Shown here one piece after another: positions 36,401-50,623 of a stretch of 64,000 bases of DNA. This stretch comes from Apostichopus japonicus (Eukaryota; Echinodermata; Holothuroidea; Aspidochirotida; Stichopodidae): NCBI RefSeq assembly GCF_037975245.1, contig NC_092574.1:27388713-27452712 (forward strand). The letters are read 5' to 3'. The notes under the pieces are model-generated. The model ran no database searches, had not been told where the DNA came from, and worked only from the letters and a program-made list of their open reading frames with translations. A program made the translations under genes and the position numbers. The first letter of the stretch is position 1. The number at the start of each line of letters is the position of its first letter.

Positions 36401-39187
36401 AGCATAACACGTGTTAGCATGTTATAACACAGATGCATATAAATGCGCAATATATTCAAATCGAAACCGCTATTATAAGCAACTGTACAATTCGGTTCGG
36501 GTGGTTCAATAGCAGACTTTGTAGAATATTATGGGCCGACGTGGGTGTTCAATATCTGACTTTGTAGCATATTATGGGGCAACATGGGTGACCATTCATT
36601 CATTCATTCATTTCTTTATTCCAGTATAAATTTACAGAGAAATTTATAAATAGGATAAAAATATAACAATATACAAACATCAAAATACAGGTTAAGACAC
36701 ATAAAAGTTTATGAGACTAAGTTAATAGTGAAAACATAAAAAGCGTTTTAAAAGTTATCAAAATTATCAAGAAGCTACAACAAAGGATCTAGGAAGCTGT
36801 CTTTACCAGTTTACAAAAAAGGCTGCTCTGTACATAAAACGAGTTCTTAAATAGTAAAATTCTAAAACATTATCAAAAAGCTACAATAAAGGATCTAAGG
36901 AGCCGTTTTGTACAAAAATGGCTGCTCTGTAAATAAACGAGTTCTTAAAGAGTATAATTCTAAAAGATGGCGTAATATTTGGATTTCTCAAATTGTAAAA
37001 ATTAGTCCTATTGCACAGAGAGTTGAGCTTGTAATGTAGAGGATGTTCGTTAGAAGTTTGAATATTTTTGACAACTCGTATAAATTCATTCCTAGCAGAT
37101 TCATTGACTTTATGTACAAGATTCTCATAATTAAGCCTGAAAACTTTTGAACAAAATTTAAGAAAACTTCTTATTCTTCTCTTATCTTTAACGTGCACAA
37201 AATGGTACCATACTGGAACCGCATATACTAGGATCGGCAAGACAGACGCCGCGAACACCCTTTCTATTGTAAAACTGGAAAAGTATGGAACAGTGAATGC
37301 TAATGTCGAAACAATATAATACACTTTAGCTAACATTTTCGAGATATGATTTGTAAAAGTTAACTTATCGTCAATGCACACTCCTAGATACATAGTGCAA
37401 GAGGTACGTTCAACGCACGAGCCCTGAATTATAGTTCTCTGTTCTTTAACATTGTGCTTAACATTTATATTTTCAAACAAGATTTCTTTTGATTTATTTG
37501 GATTCAAAATTAGATTTTTCTGCTCACACAAGCTAACAATTCTAGAAATAAAGTTCTGATATTCATCTTGATCTTTACTGTGTGTGCTTTTACTGATTCT
37601 GCAGGAAACAGCAGTATCATCTGCATATTTAATAACATTGCAGTTGGAACCTGAGCGTATCTCATCCGTGTAAATGGTGAAAAGTAGAGCCGATAAAGGA
37701 CCCCCTTGAGGAACGCCAATTTCAATACTCGACTTAGAAGAAAATCCCTTCTGTAATTTAACTTGCCTAGACCAGCCTTGTACAAAGTTTGCAAGCCAAT
37801 GAATAAGCCATGGTTCTTCAATAAAGCTACATAGATCTTGAATTAGGCGATTAGGCAATACCGTATTAAATGCGCTAGAAAAATCTAAGAAAAGGACTTT
37901 TGACAGTGTTGTGTCTTTCTGATTAAGCCCCGAAACGATGTCATGTACAAGAGTAAGTATGGCATCAGTGCATGAAACTCCCTTTTTGTAGGCAAATTGA
38001 TTTTTGTCTCCATGTTCAATGATAGACTGCATTACGTATGGGGGTAGAATTTTCTGCATGCAGTTAAAACCAATACTTGAAATATCTATAGGTCTATAGT
38101 CTTTAACTGAAATGGGATTACCTGTTTTAGGAACAGGCGTTGTTTTAGCATGTTTCCACGAAGATGGAATCAGACTCTCATTAATGCTTCTATTAAAAAT
38201 AGTTGCAAAAATACTTGACAGTTCATCAGAACAATATTTGAAAACCCACCACGAGATGTTGTCGAAACCTGAGGCAATTCCACTTTTAACCAAGCTAAAA
38301 TATTTGTTTACTTCATTCTTTACGAAAACTACAGGTATACCATTATGTGACTTTCTAGCATATTAGGGGTCAGTACTGTTGACTTTAAATGTAAACAGTA
38401 AAACATCGAAATAGACATTCTTACCGTCACTACATAATGAAGCAAAGTCATTCGTGGTTTATTTGCCCTGGTTTCTGCCAGCTTTAAAAGGGAGTTTAAC
38501 TTGAAACCAATCGCGTTCCCTGCGTATCCACCCTGGAAAATGTACAAATGCAAAATAATTATTAAATATGTATCATATTTGTCTATACGTCCTTATATCG
38601 GACACTAACGGGGAGGATTTGCTCTTCTTTTCTCGGTTTCTCTGCATTTAATTACAAAATATTTGAACAACATTCTACAAATAAAATGTGGACTAGTGTT
38701 ATTTCACCTGCATCTACATGTTGAGCAAACGTACATACTGTTTGGAGATATAAAGCCTTCAAATGACCTTATCTTAGTCGCTACATGCAAATTGAAAGTG
38801 TACTGGATGTTTTCAAAAAAGTGTTACTGGTCTAATTAAGGTAATCCTTCTTTCAGCATGCACGACGGAGTCCACTTTACCACCTCCGCACAAAATGATG
38901 GTCATAATTATATTATACCACATTCATTCTTGACCTTTGACTTCTAAGAGGAGGCTTAAAAAACAACTGAAGTGACCTAGGAATGTTATACTTACTGCAT
39001 TCAGAAAATTTCCCGCGAGTAGAACAAGGTAAAGGATTTCTTTCAGAGAGGAGGATTTTAAGATTTCTGTTAAATAAGATAAACAGTAATTTGAGTTGTT
39101 ACATATGTAAATATTTTAATAATAAATAAATGCAATTACACATTAAGATATAGATAAACATTTTACCTTACTCTAGAGACCAATCAT

Positions 39188-39254
<67 letters not shown>

Positions 39255-42200
39255 ATATATATGTGTGTATATATATATATATGTGTGTACATATATATAT
39301 ATATAATGTGTCTGTATATCTTAATATGTAAATGCGTTTATTTATTACCAATGCGGTTGATGGTGGTATGACTCTACCTTTCACGAATATAGAGTAATTA
39401 TATAATTTATCCTGTGGAAATGTCTTGTTAGATTACAATTGGTTTGCCTTCCCGTTATTGGGTGATTCCTCATAATGTTTCTTCCTTTCAATATATTCGC
39501 TCCTTCCATACAAGTACTCAGTCTCGATAGGAATTCATGACTTCTAGCAAGACACTTGAGAATAATTAGAGGCCATTGAATAATCAAACTCTTGGAATTA
39601 TATCCCTCTTACGGTAGTGAGGCCAATGTATGATTTAAACATAAAGTAACCATTGCATAATGTATGCTTTGTGTAGAGTAGATATATCTGCTTTTAGCAT
39701 ATATATCTTTACTGAGTCGCAGATCGCTGCATTTAAGTACTACAACAGTACAATATTACTAAAAGTTACGCAACAATAAAAAAAGAGATAGTAAATGTCC
39801 GCATTAACTCTACAACCTTGTAGTGATGGTAAAAAGAACAGTAACCGGTATATAACAGCAATACAACAGACATGTCCTGTATACAGTTCTATCATACAAC
39901 TTATACATGAGATGATCAAAAACATTTCTATAATAACAACATTCCAAGTTAACAGTTATGTCCGCTCCAAGCTATTGGTTACCGTTGGAACTAAGTCATT
40001 GTTGACATGGGGATGCTTCCTTCCTTACATAAAAACAGACAGGAATTGTGGAAATGATTACTTCAATAGTTAAGGATAATTTCCTTTTGTCTTGTCGTGT
40101 TCGTTTAAATCAATTACCTGAAATGAGTAAACAAGTCTACTGTGTATGCGTAATCAGGTGCACATTAGGTTTTGTTTGGTAAAGTTCTCGGGTTCAGGAA
40201 GAAAGTCAAAAGGTACAAACGCCTAAACTCAATGAAATGTTTGTACTTAAAAGAATAAAGTGAATATGGCATATACCTACCAGAGGCTGCATGGATAAGG
40301 CATTCCAGATTAGGGACAACGTATTCCATCGAGTCAGAAAACTCTTGTTTCAGACACATGCTCTCCACTCTGAGTTTGTAGCTGTCAATGCAAAATATAA
40401 TTCATGAAAATTAAACTGTATTCATAAAAATAACAGTCAACATAGTACCTTGATGGCTAAATTAGCAAGGTTGTATTATTATATTAGTTTTCGGAAGGAG
40501 AAATTGGCCATAATCAGAGAGTTATATTAAGTTAGAATTTATTTAAATAAATATTATATTTTCACATATCTTCGGTTTTCAAATACCGGTATGTTCACAT
40601 AAAATTGATCTATGTCGTTTCACTCGTCGTGAAGTAAATTTGGATTATATTTAAATTGAGGTGGGGGCCTGGTTACTAATATAAATGCGAATTTATTAGA
40701 TTATATTTTAATTGAGGTGAGGGCTTAGATACTATAATCTGTGCGAATTAGTTAGATTATATTTTATTTGAGGCGAGGGCTTAAATACTATAATCTGTGC
40801 GAATTAGATTATATTTGAATTGAGGTGAGGGCTTAGATACTAATATCTGTGCGAATTTGTTAGATTATATTTAAATTGAGGCGAGGGCCTAGATACAAAT
40901 ACATGTGAAACTTAATTAGTATTATATTTCAATTGAGGCGAGGGCCTTGATATTAATATATGGGCTAATTAATTAGTATTATATTTAAATTGAGGCGAGT
41001 GCCAGATATTAATATCTGTGTGAATTAATTAGTATTATATTTCAATTGAGGCTAGGGCCTTGATATTAATATATGGGCTAATTAATTAGTATTATATTTC
41101 AATTAAGGCGAGTGCCAGATATTAATATCTGTGTGAATTAATAAGTATTATATTTCAATTGAGGCGAGGACCTTGATATTAATATCTGTGCGAATTAATT
41201 AACTGGTTGAGCTGGCAACGTCTCCGGCAAAAGCAAATACATAAGCACAAACTATATAACTATAGGTTATTAGACTTGTATAAAAATAATTCATTGACAT
41301 ATGTATCTTAGCATATATCCCAATTTGCATACTAGAATCGAAAAGGAGTTGTGATTATACAATTAGCTGAAAAAGCTTATCTTTAATTTATTTTAAGGTT
41401 CTTGAAGGATATCATACTTTGCATTAGTTATTTAACTGATGGCAAGTGGAATGTGGCATGGCAAGTGGAATGGCAAGATGGCAAGTGAACTGATGGCAAG
41501 TGGAATATGGGTTAACCTTTGCAAGTTTAGGAATTTGACATGCCAAGATGTTGTACACTAAGCATGTTACCAACTATATAATAAACATTAATTCAAATCG
41601 AAGTATAGATTGACGTATCCGCATGTGGTTGAATGATAAAACTACATATAATTAAAAGAGAAAAACTTGTTTCGGATAAAAATTGACTGCATTAATTTCG
41701 GAAATTATTCGATATATCTAGTAGTAATGACATTTCATATTTTCACTTTGAATTGAAACTTTACCATGCAGCCTAATAAATGACGTATATTATCAAGGGA
41801 TTTTAATATCGAACCGCATTTTTAAAATGTCACTTTTGTTTCCATTCAAGACACACTGCGAATCATGACTGCTGTTCGATTCAATCTTAAATAACATCTG
41901 GTGAAACGTAATGTTCCTTTAACATAATTTGAAGAGAATCTTCAGCAGGATCTATCCTTGAAAGAAACAAATCGTCGTGAAATAGTGGAGATTACCTTGT
42001 CAGCTTCTTCGCGAATGAAGTAGAAAATGTTAAAACAACATTATTGATTTCAATAGCTAAAGCTTCTCCAAGCATACCATATTTTCTACCAAGATAACAC
42101 AACGATCGTCAAAATTGACCGAACACAAAAATAACAGAGGAGACGCAAAAACGAAGTTAATCAATTTCTTCCCTCAAAATACCCCATGTGGTTTGATGTC

Positions 42201-45200
42201 CGGATGCATGGGGAGCAATCCATTCGAAATGAGCCAACTGTTATTAATAGTAAGTAAAATGTCAGTTTTGTTAAAGGATACTAGCTACAAATTATTTTAG
42301 AAAATGTCAGAAGGATGAATATCTATGGGATATCATCCCTCAAGGATGAGGCTTAAACTTACTCTGGTATTTGAATAAGTTGAAGATAAAATCTCTCCGC
42401 TTGACCAAGCTTGTCCTTGTCACCATCAAATGACTGTAAGGCGTCGATCTATTCATGAAGTATATGATAAAACAAAAGGAAAATAAATGTAATGTTGGGG
42501 GGGGGGGGGTCACGGCTCAAGCTCTCCGGCTTTCTTCATATATATACTTTATCATCCTGACGCAGCAACACCATGTTTCTGTTTCTTTATATGTTCATCT
42601 TTGCGAACAATATCGTGTTTATAGACACGAATTAAGTTGACCCTTTGACCAAAACAAACCAAAAGAGTTGAAAAGATTACGTGTTATCGACCACGGCTTT
42701 ATATAAAGTGCTAATTACCAATCCATAGTAACATTCCACTGTGTGGCTGCGACTTATTGTGAGTTTTTAACTATCAGTTTGCCCTTCTGAAACAGATTGT
42801 CTAACCACTTCCTCTCCTATACATAAATGTAGACATTGGAATTGTCATTGGAATTGACATTGACACTCACCCTTGCACCCCTACCCCATTGGAAAGACTG
42901 GAAAGACGAGTATTGGTTCTACATGTTCAAAACTCAAAGGTGTTATATGACATTCTCAAAACATTTTGCTTTAACTCATTTCTAATGTCTGAGAATGCTT
43001 TCGTTGTTCAAACTGAGGACTTCAAGGATGCTTGGGCCAGTACTGATGGCCTTTAAGATATATAGATAGTTCTTAGCAGGGTCTTTTTGTTTTACTGTTA
43101 ACTGGCGCAAAGCAAAAATACAATAGTTGTTCTACCATACATGTAACTATTGTATGGACACTCGATAAAGCAGGAGTACACTGAAGAGTGGTTAGAGAAA
43201 TTGTCTAATTTTATCAAAACACAGTTTAAGTTTATTACAAAATAACAGTAACTGGATTTACTTTCCAAACCAAGTAATGTATTACAAGTGATAAAAGTTG
43301 CTGGTTTGTTGGCTATGTGGCGTGATGATTCATTATAATACCTTGAATGCCCGCATTACTTATGCATGTGCTAGCATACAAATGAATATACAATGTCTAT
43401 TGAAAACTACAATCAGCCATATTGCTATACCATTTTTTTAAATGAAATGAAATACCCTATGTTTTGTTCAGTGCTTCTTTGGATTGGGTTTATTGCGTGT
43501 TTGCTTTCTCTTTTAAGTATGATATCACAGGCTAATCGAGTGGTAAAATTATCAAACTTAGTTTACGAAGACCAAGAGCTTAGTTCCAAAGAAAAAACAT
43601 TAAAACATTATAAAACAGTGAAATTATTTTAAGTTACCTCATCTGTTGTTGGTAAAGCCTTTAACAGACTTTTGAGATTTTCAAGACCAATATCATGGCT
43701 CTTCATATCCTGGATAAGTGTAACTACATTTCCACCTTTAAACTGATTTAACAAAATAGAAACGTTGAGGCTTCTCCGGCTATCCAGAAGATTCAACTGC
43801 GGAGAAAAACAAAAATAATGGAAGGATTAAAATTGTGTATATTTAATCTCGAATACCTTGAAATAAACTAGAAACTAAGGCGAAACAAATCAATTAATGT
43901 ATTTTAATTTGAGAGCTTGAAATGTATCATGCTATAAATGGAATACAATTTATACAAGGAGCCCTTAATGGCCGATTCATGATAATATATGCATGATACG
44001 CACCCTGAAGTATCTATTTACGAGGAGAATTGTATTCTTCTTTAAAATAAAAACATCTATACATCTATATATTATTTTATCGATGATCAACCAATGTACT
44101 TCTTTTGATATAACACGTTGCAATGATTTTTATTGTTGGTTTTTAGTTAAACATATAGAGGGTTGGGAGAACCGATAGATCGATTTATTACGTCCTGATT
44201 GTGCAGACAGCACCTCCTCGATAATGTACATGATATCTTTTAAGAAGACAAATAGGATAGAGTCTGTTTACGAAAACCAAACTTGATCCAATCTCAACCC
44301 CAGTCCCCCTTTCCATCGACATTGTAGATGATAAATATATCCATTGAAACCACCGGAGAAAAAGAACAGCGTTTGGTGTTCATTATCTTGAACAATACTC
44401 CGCAGTAAAAGAAAGTGCTATTGGTTCGATTTCGTGACGAAACGGAGCAACGCCCTCTATTGGTTGAGGTTAGAGTTTTTATAAAGAGCCTTAAAGACCC
44501 TGGCATGTTAAAGCACTCAGCCAGATGGCACATTAGTCCAATACAAAGAACATTAGGTCAGTTCCTCAGACGCAACACAAAAGTCAACGGGGAAAGGAAA
44601 AGACTCTAATGTCCTCAAATGGTATGATTTATAATATGTTACATATTTATCTAGGACAATGGTGTGTTTTATGATATGTTACATATTTATCTAGGACAAT
44701 GGTGTGTTTTATAATATGTTTCATATTGATTAAGGACAAATGGTATTAAATGTCAGCCAAGGATGCTCTGCTGTTTGTATGAAGTTAAAAGAATATGGTT
44801 TGGTTTGAGTTATTAGAATTGATTAAACAATGGATTAACATTATGTAGCTTTAACGGAGTATTTCAGAGGTTAAGCATATTTTAAAGGTGATTATCTTGA
44901 AAAGTTGAACAGCTATAGAAACATTAGGCTACTGTTACTCAAAGGTTCCCCTTTGTTTTTTCGTTTTTTTTAATATAACAAACATATCAGTTAAATAATT
45001 CTACCTAAAGTCGTCCTTTATTCTAACCCTTGTATAAGTCGTCGAAAACAAGAAACCTACAATAACCTTGGAGAAGGAAAACCGCAATACAACCAATTAT
45101 TTATTAAGGATCAATCATGCGTAAAAGCACGATAACGTAAATTGTGTGGACTATCATCACAATGGCAATTAAAATGACTAGCGTGTATATGTATAGCGTG

Positions 45201-48200
45201 ACTTGGTAAATGTATATATACAATATATAATGGTGTTGTCGTCTATGTATAGGCTGAGGCAGACAAACTATCTTTTACACTGACATGGTACACGTTCAAG
45301 CATAGCGAATGGAATTAAAACGATTGTAAGCCTATTTATTTTGTATCGTCTGTTTGCAAGTCCAGCTCATATCTCCATAGAAAATATCCAAAAAGGTACC
45401 GCATTATATGCTTTTATCGTGCGAATTGCTTGCTCTAGTTCATTACTAATAATAATGTCGTTCAGTATGTTGGTATACTCAAAACAAGTATTAAAAAGTC
45501 AGCTCTTCAAGAGGTTTATATTTTAATTTGATATGATGATACATTGTTTAATACTTCACAACACCACACCCATGTCGAGTCGTCCGTGTCAATGCATTTA
45601 CTAGGAATTCGACACATGTCTGTCTTTGCTTTAATAATGACAATTTCTCTATACACGCAAATCCGAATATGAACGGTAACTAATATGTAAAGATGAAGAT
45701 AGAAAGATTGCAAGCGGGTGTGTCTAGTATGACTCAGCAATTAGAAAACATTGTAGGTCTCCTCAGAGTATGCACGGCGGTATGGAGGATGAGAGAATAG
45801 GTCTCCTCAGAGTATGCACGGCGGTATGGAGGATGAGGGAATAGGTCTCTTCAAAGTGGTATGGAGGATGAGAGAATAGGTCTCCTCATAGTGGTATGGA
45901 GGATGAGAGAATAGGTCTCCTCATAGTGGTATGGAGGATGAGCGAATAGGTCTCCTCGGAGTATGCACGGCGGTATGGAGGATGAGAGAATAGGTCTCCT
46001 CAGAGTATGCACGGCGGTATGGAGGATGAGAGAATAGGTCTCCTCAGAGTGGTATGGAGGATGAGAGAATAGGTCTCCTCATAGTGGTATGGAGGATGAG
46101 CGAATAGGTCTCCTCGGAGTATGCACGGCGGTATGGAGGATGAGAGAATAGGTCTCCGCATAGAATGCACGATGGTGTGGAGGATGAGCGAATAGGTCTC
46201 CTCAGAGAATGCATGAAAGTATGGTTCTCTGTCAAATAGCCAGTCAATCAATAGATATGGGACCAGTCAGCTGTTTAGTAACAATGGTGTCAGACCACGT
46301 GCCAAAGATATGATCACGTGTATCATTGCCTCAGTCAATACACTTCGAGTATGCGTGTTTGGCCTAGTTTATCTCGAAATTAAAGCTTGGTTTAAAATTC
46401 ATCATTACAATACTGAGTTTTCTATGCATTAATTACTTCAATCTTTCCTCAGTCGAAAGAATTGTAGCATGTCGATTTTTCTGTGACACATATTAGAAAA
46501 GTGTTGACTATTTCCAGGTTTAAAACCAACAGGCTGGCTGCCTCATCTATTTGGCATGTTAAATCCAATAAATATGTTCAAATGTTCCGGTCTACAGCTA
46601 GAACTTACCAATCAGGTTAGACTGTTGGATTGAAAACGTATTAGTGATATAGAATATTTCCATTTTATTCTTAAGTTAGCAAATTAGCTTATTTAGCTTA
46701 CTAGAATAGGGAAATGTTATTCAAAACATATTCCCTTGTTTAAGGAAGGACATAGTATCACCTAAGGTAACATGAATTCCGTATTTCTCCATGATTATTA
46801 GTGGGACGACCATAATATGAAACAGCGTTTGTTAATATTATGCTGGTGAAATTTGAGTTCAATGCTAAAATAATATTAAAATTGGACAACGATTTGGTAA
46901 ATTGATTAACATTTGAAGGACAAATTACAAACTTTAATTTGATAATTGTATTGACTGAAGCAACACACAAGTTGATACGTGTATTTACGCATGTGCTAAT
47001 GCATTTAATTCCCGCGTTTAGTAAACGAAACACTGTTATCCCACACACTACGCAGTCTCTACAGGTCATATTTATTAGCATAAATATGCTAAAAAGCCCA
47101 AAAATAGTCACATACACTTGAATTATCTCACCTCTTTTTATGGCCAGCCAAAGAACGTTTTGAACATCAAATCTATGGTTTAAACCTCATCGAGAAAATT
47201 ATTAAGATTGAACCTTCAAAGCGAATATCTTACGTATAAACAATTTGACGCAAAACAGACAATTTGACCAACGCACATTGGCCAAGTGTAAGCAATTTAA
47301 CTTCTGATTTGATTGATTTACAGTTTGCTCCTCTATGACGTCATTGGTAAATTTATATTTGTTTATGGAAGTGTTGTTTACCTCTTGCGAGTCCCTCTTC
47401 TTTTTGGATTCGTCCTTCTTACCCTGCTTCCGTTTGCTCTGTGCCAGATTCTGTTGACAAAACATTTGCTCCATCTCGTCCCAGTTTGCGTCAAATTTAC
47501 TTGAAATCTGAGAAAGAGAGAATTGACAACACGATACAAATTGGTTCAATGTAGATTCAGGATAAAGTCATCGGTTAATTATTGCTGGCGTTCTCCGAGG
47601 TTTTACTCGAGAAATGTTCATATAATTCTCATGATTTTGCGACATGCTGGCAGTTGAACTCACTTAGGTTAAAGTGATTCTGCTCCTTCAAATGTAATTT
47701 ATATTTCCATATCAGTGTACAAACAGACAGACGAGAGACAATCCTTGTTTTCTTCAGGTATTACTCAAAAAGTAAGCATTCCTCCATTCCTATGGATCGG
47801 AGACTTTTGTAGCTCATTACAATTTTTAATCCATTATAGATGTTTTTAACATTTCAAATGATGTAACAATTGTTCTTTTCGGCGTTTTTGTGGCCTTTAA
47901 CTTCAGTTTCAATGAATGTTATTTTAGATAGATTTAATTAGCCTTCAGATGAATCATGGATGAATTGCAATCCGTAGAGGAAACTACATTATGTGTGTGT
48001 ACATTAATCACGGAAATCTAGAGAAACAGTCGATGCAGCTTAGTCGGTATATATCTTCGTCGAGACTGAACCGAATTGGATAACAAATAAGTATTCGATC
48101 TTTCACTCGGCTCTTGACATTTAAAAGTGACATCACACTGCAGTCATGAAAAGATCTTTGTCGTGCTGAACATTCATTGTGTATACCAAAATGATGACTA

Positions 48201-50563
48201 AAATACCGCGTCGGTTAAGAGCGTGAGGGGTACAGGGTAAGGGAGTTTTGAGGGAGGGGAGCTATGAGAGAGGGGAGGTGTGAGGAAGGTTAGTGTAAGG
48301 GGAAAGTGTAAAGAAGTAAGGGGGAGAGGCAATGATTGGAGAAAGGCGAGAGGAAGATGAAAGGAAGTTGCGATGAAAGGGAGATAAAAGCATAAGATGA
48401 AGGGAGCGGGGAAACGGGTCATTTCTCCAAATTGCTCGTTTTCTCCTCTGCCCCTTCTCATCCCTATTGGTACACCTTAAAGCAGCATTTTGCGTTTGGT
48501 CGCCGTTTTCTACTTTTTTGACATGTCTATCGAGTTTTTTACATATATCGATCACAAAACAGCACATTAAGATATTAGCCAAGTTTTTCCCTGCCAACAA
48601 CGTTAATTGGCGAGTAATTAAGGATATTTGCAGATAATGAGAAAAGTGTCCACGACAAATTCCACATTTAAATTAATCGCATACAGTTCCCCCAAACCCA
48701 CTAGTTTGAATTCAACCAATCAGAGATGCAGGTTTAGTTATGAGCCGTTGCTAAAAATAGATTCAAGACTTTGCGTTGGTACAACCAGGGAGTTGTTATG
48801 GAACTCCTTGGTACAACTGCATATAGACTGTACACAACTCAAGAATGGTGTTGTATTACGTATTGGTCAATGACGTTGTAGTGTTAAAATATTCATATTG
48901 TGGGCGAGGTTTATTGGGATCCCAACGGATAATATCTTGGAGAAAAACAAAGTTGAAAGTTGCAAATTTTTCGACTTTGATGCCACCATTTGAAGTACGA
49001 TTTAAATAGATAAGCTAGTTATGTATGTCGTTATGGCATAGTGGGTCAGTGAGGTTGAGAAAATCATAGAAAAGGACGCAAAATGCTGCTTTAACCTGTT
49101 AAAGTGTTAAAAGAACAAACCAGCAAATCATGTAAGCTCATTATGCGTTGTTAATGTAAACCTGTTTTTGTCTGGACTTCTTTCGAGTTCAACACTGTCT
49201 ACAATTTTTTACGAATGACGTATATGACCACTCTCCCCCACTTCCACTCCGACAACCCTCAGCCTTCATTGACTCCCAAAAATTACGAACATATAAATGA
49301 CTTTGGCCAGCCAACATCTCAATCAATAATATAAAGTACCAACTCTACGATCATAGAGTCAGATGGTCATGATATTGATCTCTTGCTAAAATGACACCGG
49401 GTTAGCTAGAATAAGACTCGTCTAAGAAAGTCCCATCGTCGCCGGTCAAGGGTATGTAATTAACAGTCCTTCAGCAAAAGTTCGAATTCTTAGTGAGTTT
49501 TTTTTTCAAACGATGAATGAAAACATCATTCATTTCGGACCGTATTGGTTATACAGTCGAAGAAGGTTTTTAAAAGCATTTGTATTTGTATTTAGTAAAA
49601 TATAAATATATAGCTAAGTAAAGGTTATTGTAGAGAGATTAAGCTAACAAGCGTCCGCTTAAAATGTCAATAATTTGCTGTGGTTTCGATGCAGAAGCGG
49701 AATGCATGGCGGAGGAATAGTAAGAATGTCAGGATATCTTGAAGCGGATTTAATACATAGATAGGTAATACATAGATAGGTAAAGCATAATTAGGCTGTG
49801 TTTATTGTTTTAGTATCCATCCATTCTCGACGCCTTCTGTATCAACATCATGCAAGCACCCTAGCCACTCAGTGGAGGACACAGTTATGTTCAACTTGGT
49901 ACTGTATATTCGTCTCATGGTATTTTCCGTACAGGTAACAATTGCAGTTGCTAACAATATGGAACTTCCATGCTTACACAAACCATGGAGCTATAGCTCC
50001 ATGCATACACTAAGTGACTGACGTTAACTTTTGAGTATGAATAACTTAGTGCTTTGCTCTAATGTGGCACCGCAGTGTTCTCCAAAGAGCGAATAACTGC
50101 TCGAGGTCCGTCATTGGTTAGTCTTTCAGACAAACATGAACATGGTTTGAAGAGGTTTTCTTACTTTGTGTCAATGTGTCAGTCTGAATGGTGTCGGAAT
50201 AACTAATCATCAAACACGGAAACCAATAGTAACGGATGTTCCAGTCACGTGACATTTCTTTAAAACCGCGCTAGGACTACGACGAAATGACCAAAGCGTG
50301 AAATGAAGTTTTATGCTATACTATAGAAGAGCATTAACTTGAAGCTTCTCCAATGAAACCCTGACATGAGGCAGCTGTATCACGTGCGCAGATGGTTGCT
50401 ATGGGTGATTCGTCACCCTTATTTGTTGTGTGATTGACAAAGGGATTGTGTTTCATCATCAAGTAACTACAGTATGTGTTTGACTTATTTGCGTTTCACA
50501 TCCCATACATTTTTTCGAACAGATTCGTTAAAGGAGAAATAAAAATGCTGCCTACGAATTATC

Positions 50564-50623
<60 letters not shown>

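Larger units (their letters stand above)
36592..38345 (-). mobile_element. 5'-truncated non-LTR retrotransposon (CR1/jockey-like LINE)
   Basis: This minus-strand insertion carries a single open RT frame and ends in an (AATG)n tail at 36592-36613. It interrupts a 43-bp minisatellite unit in a formin intron. The endonuclease half of ORF2 is missing: the frame enters at [15 protein letters not shown], just upstream of the RT. The 3' end contains a duplicated ~97-bp segment. No clear target duplication was found. The clade is not resolved. Confidence 0.88.

Noticed and set aside
39186-39384. Tyr/Ile repeat proteins on both strands
   Set aside because: Translation of a (TA)n/(TG)n microsatellite.
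45990-46251. Arg/Ser/Leu repeat protein frames on the minus strand
   Set aside because: Produced by a minisatellite whose units are open in several frames; unit lengths vary by indels.
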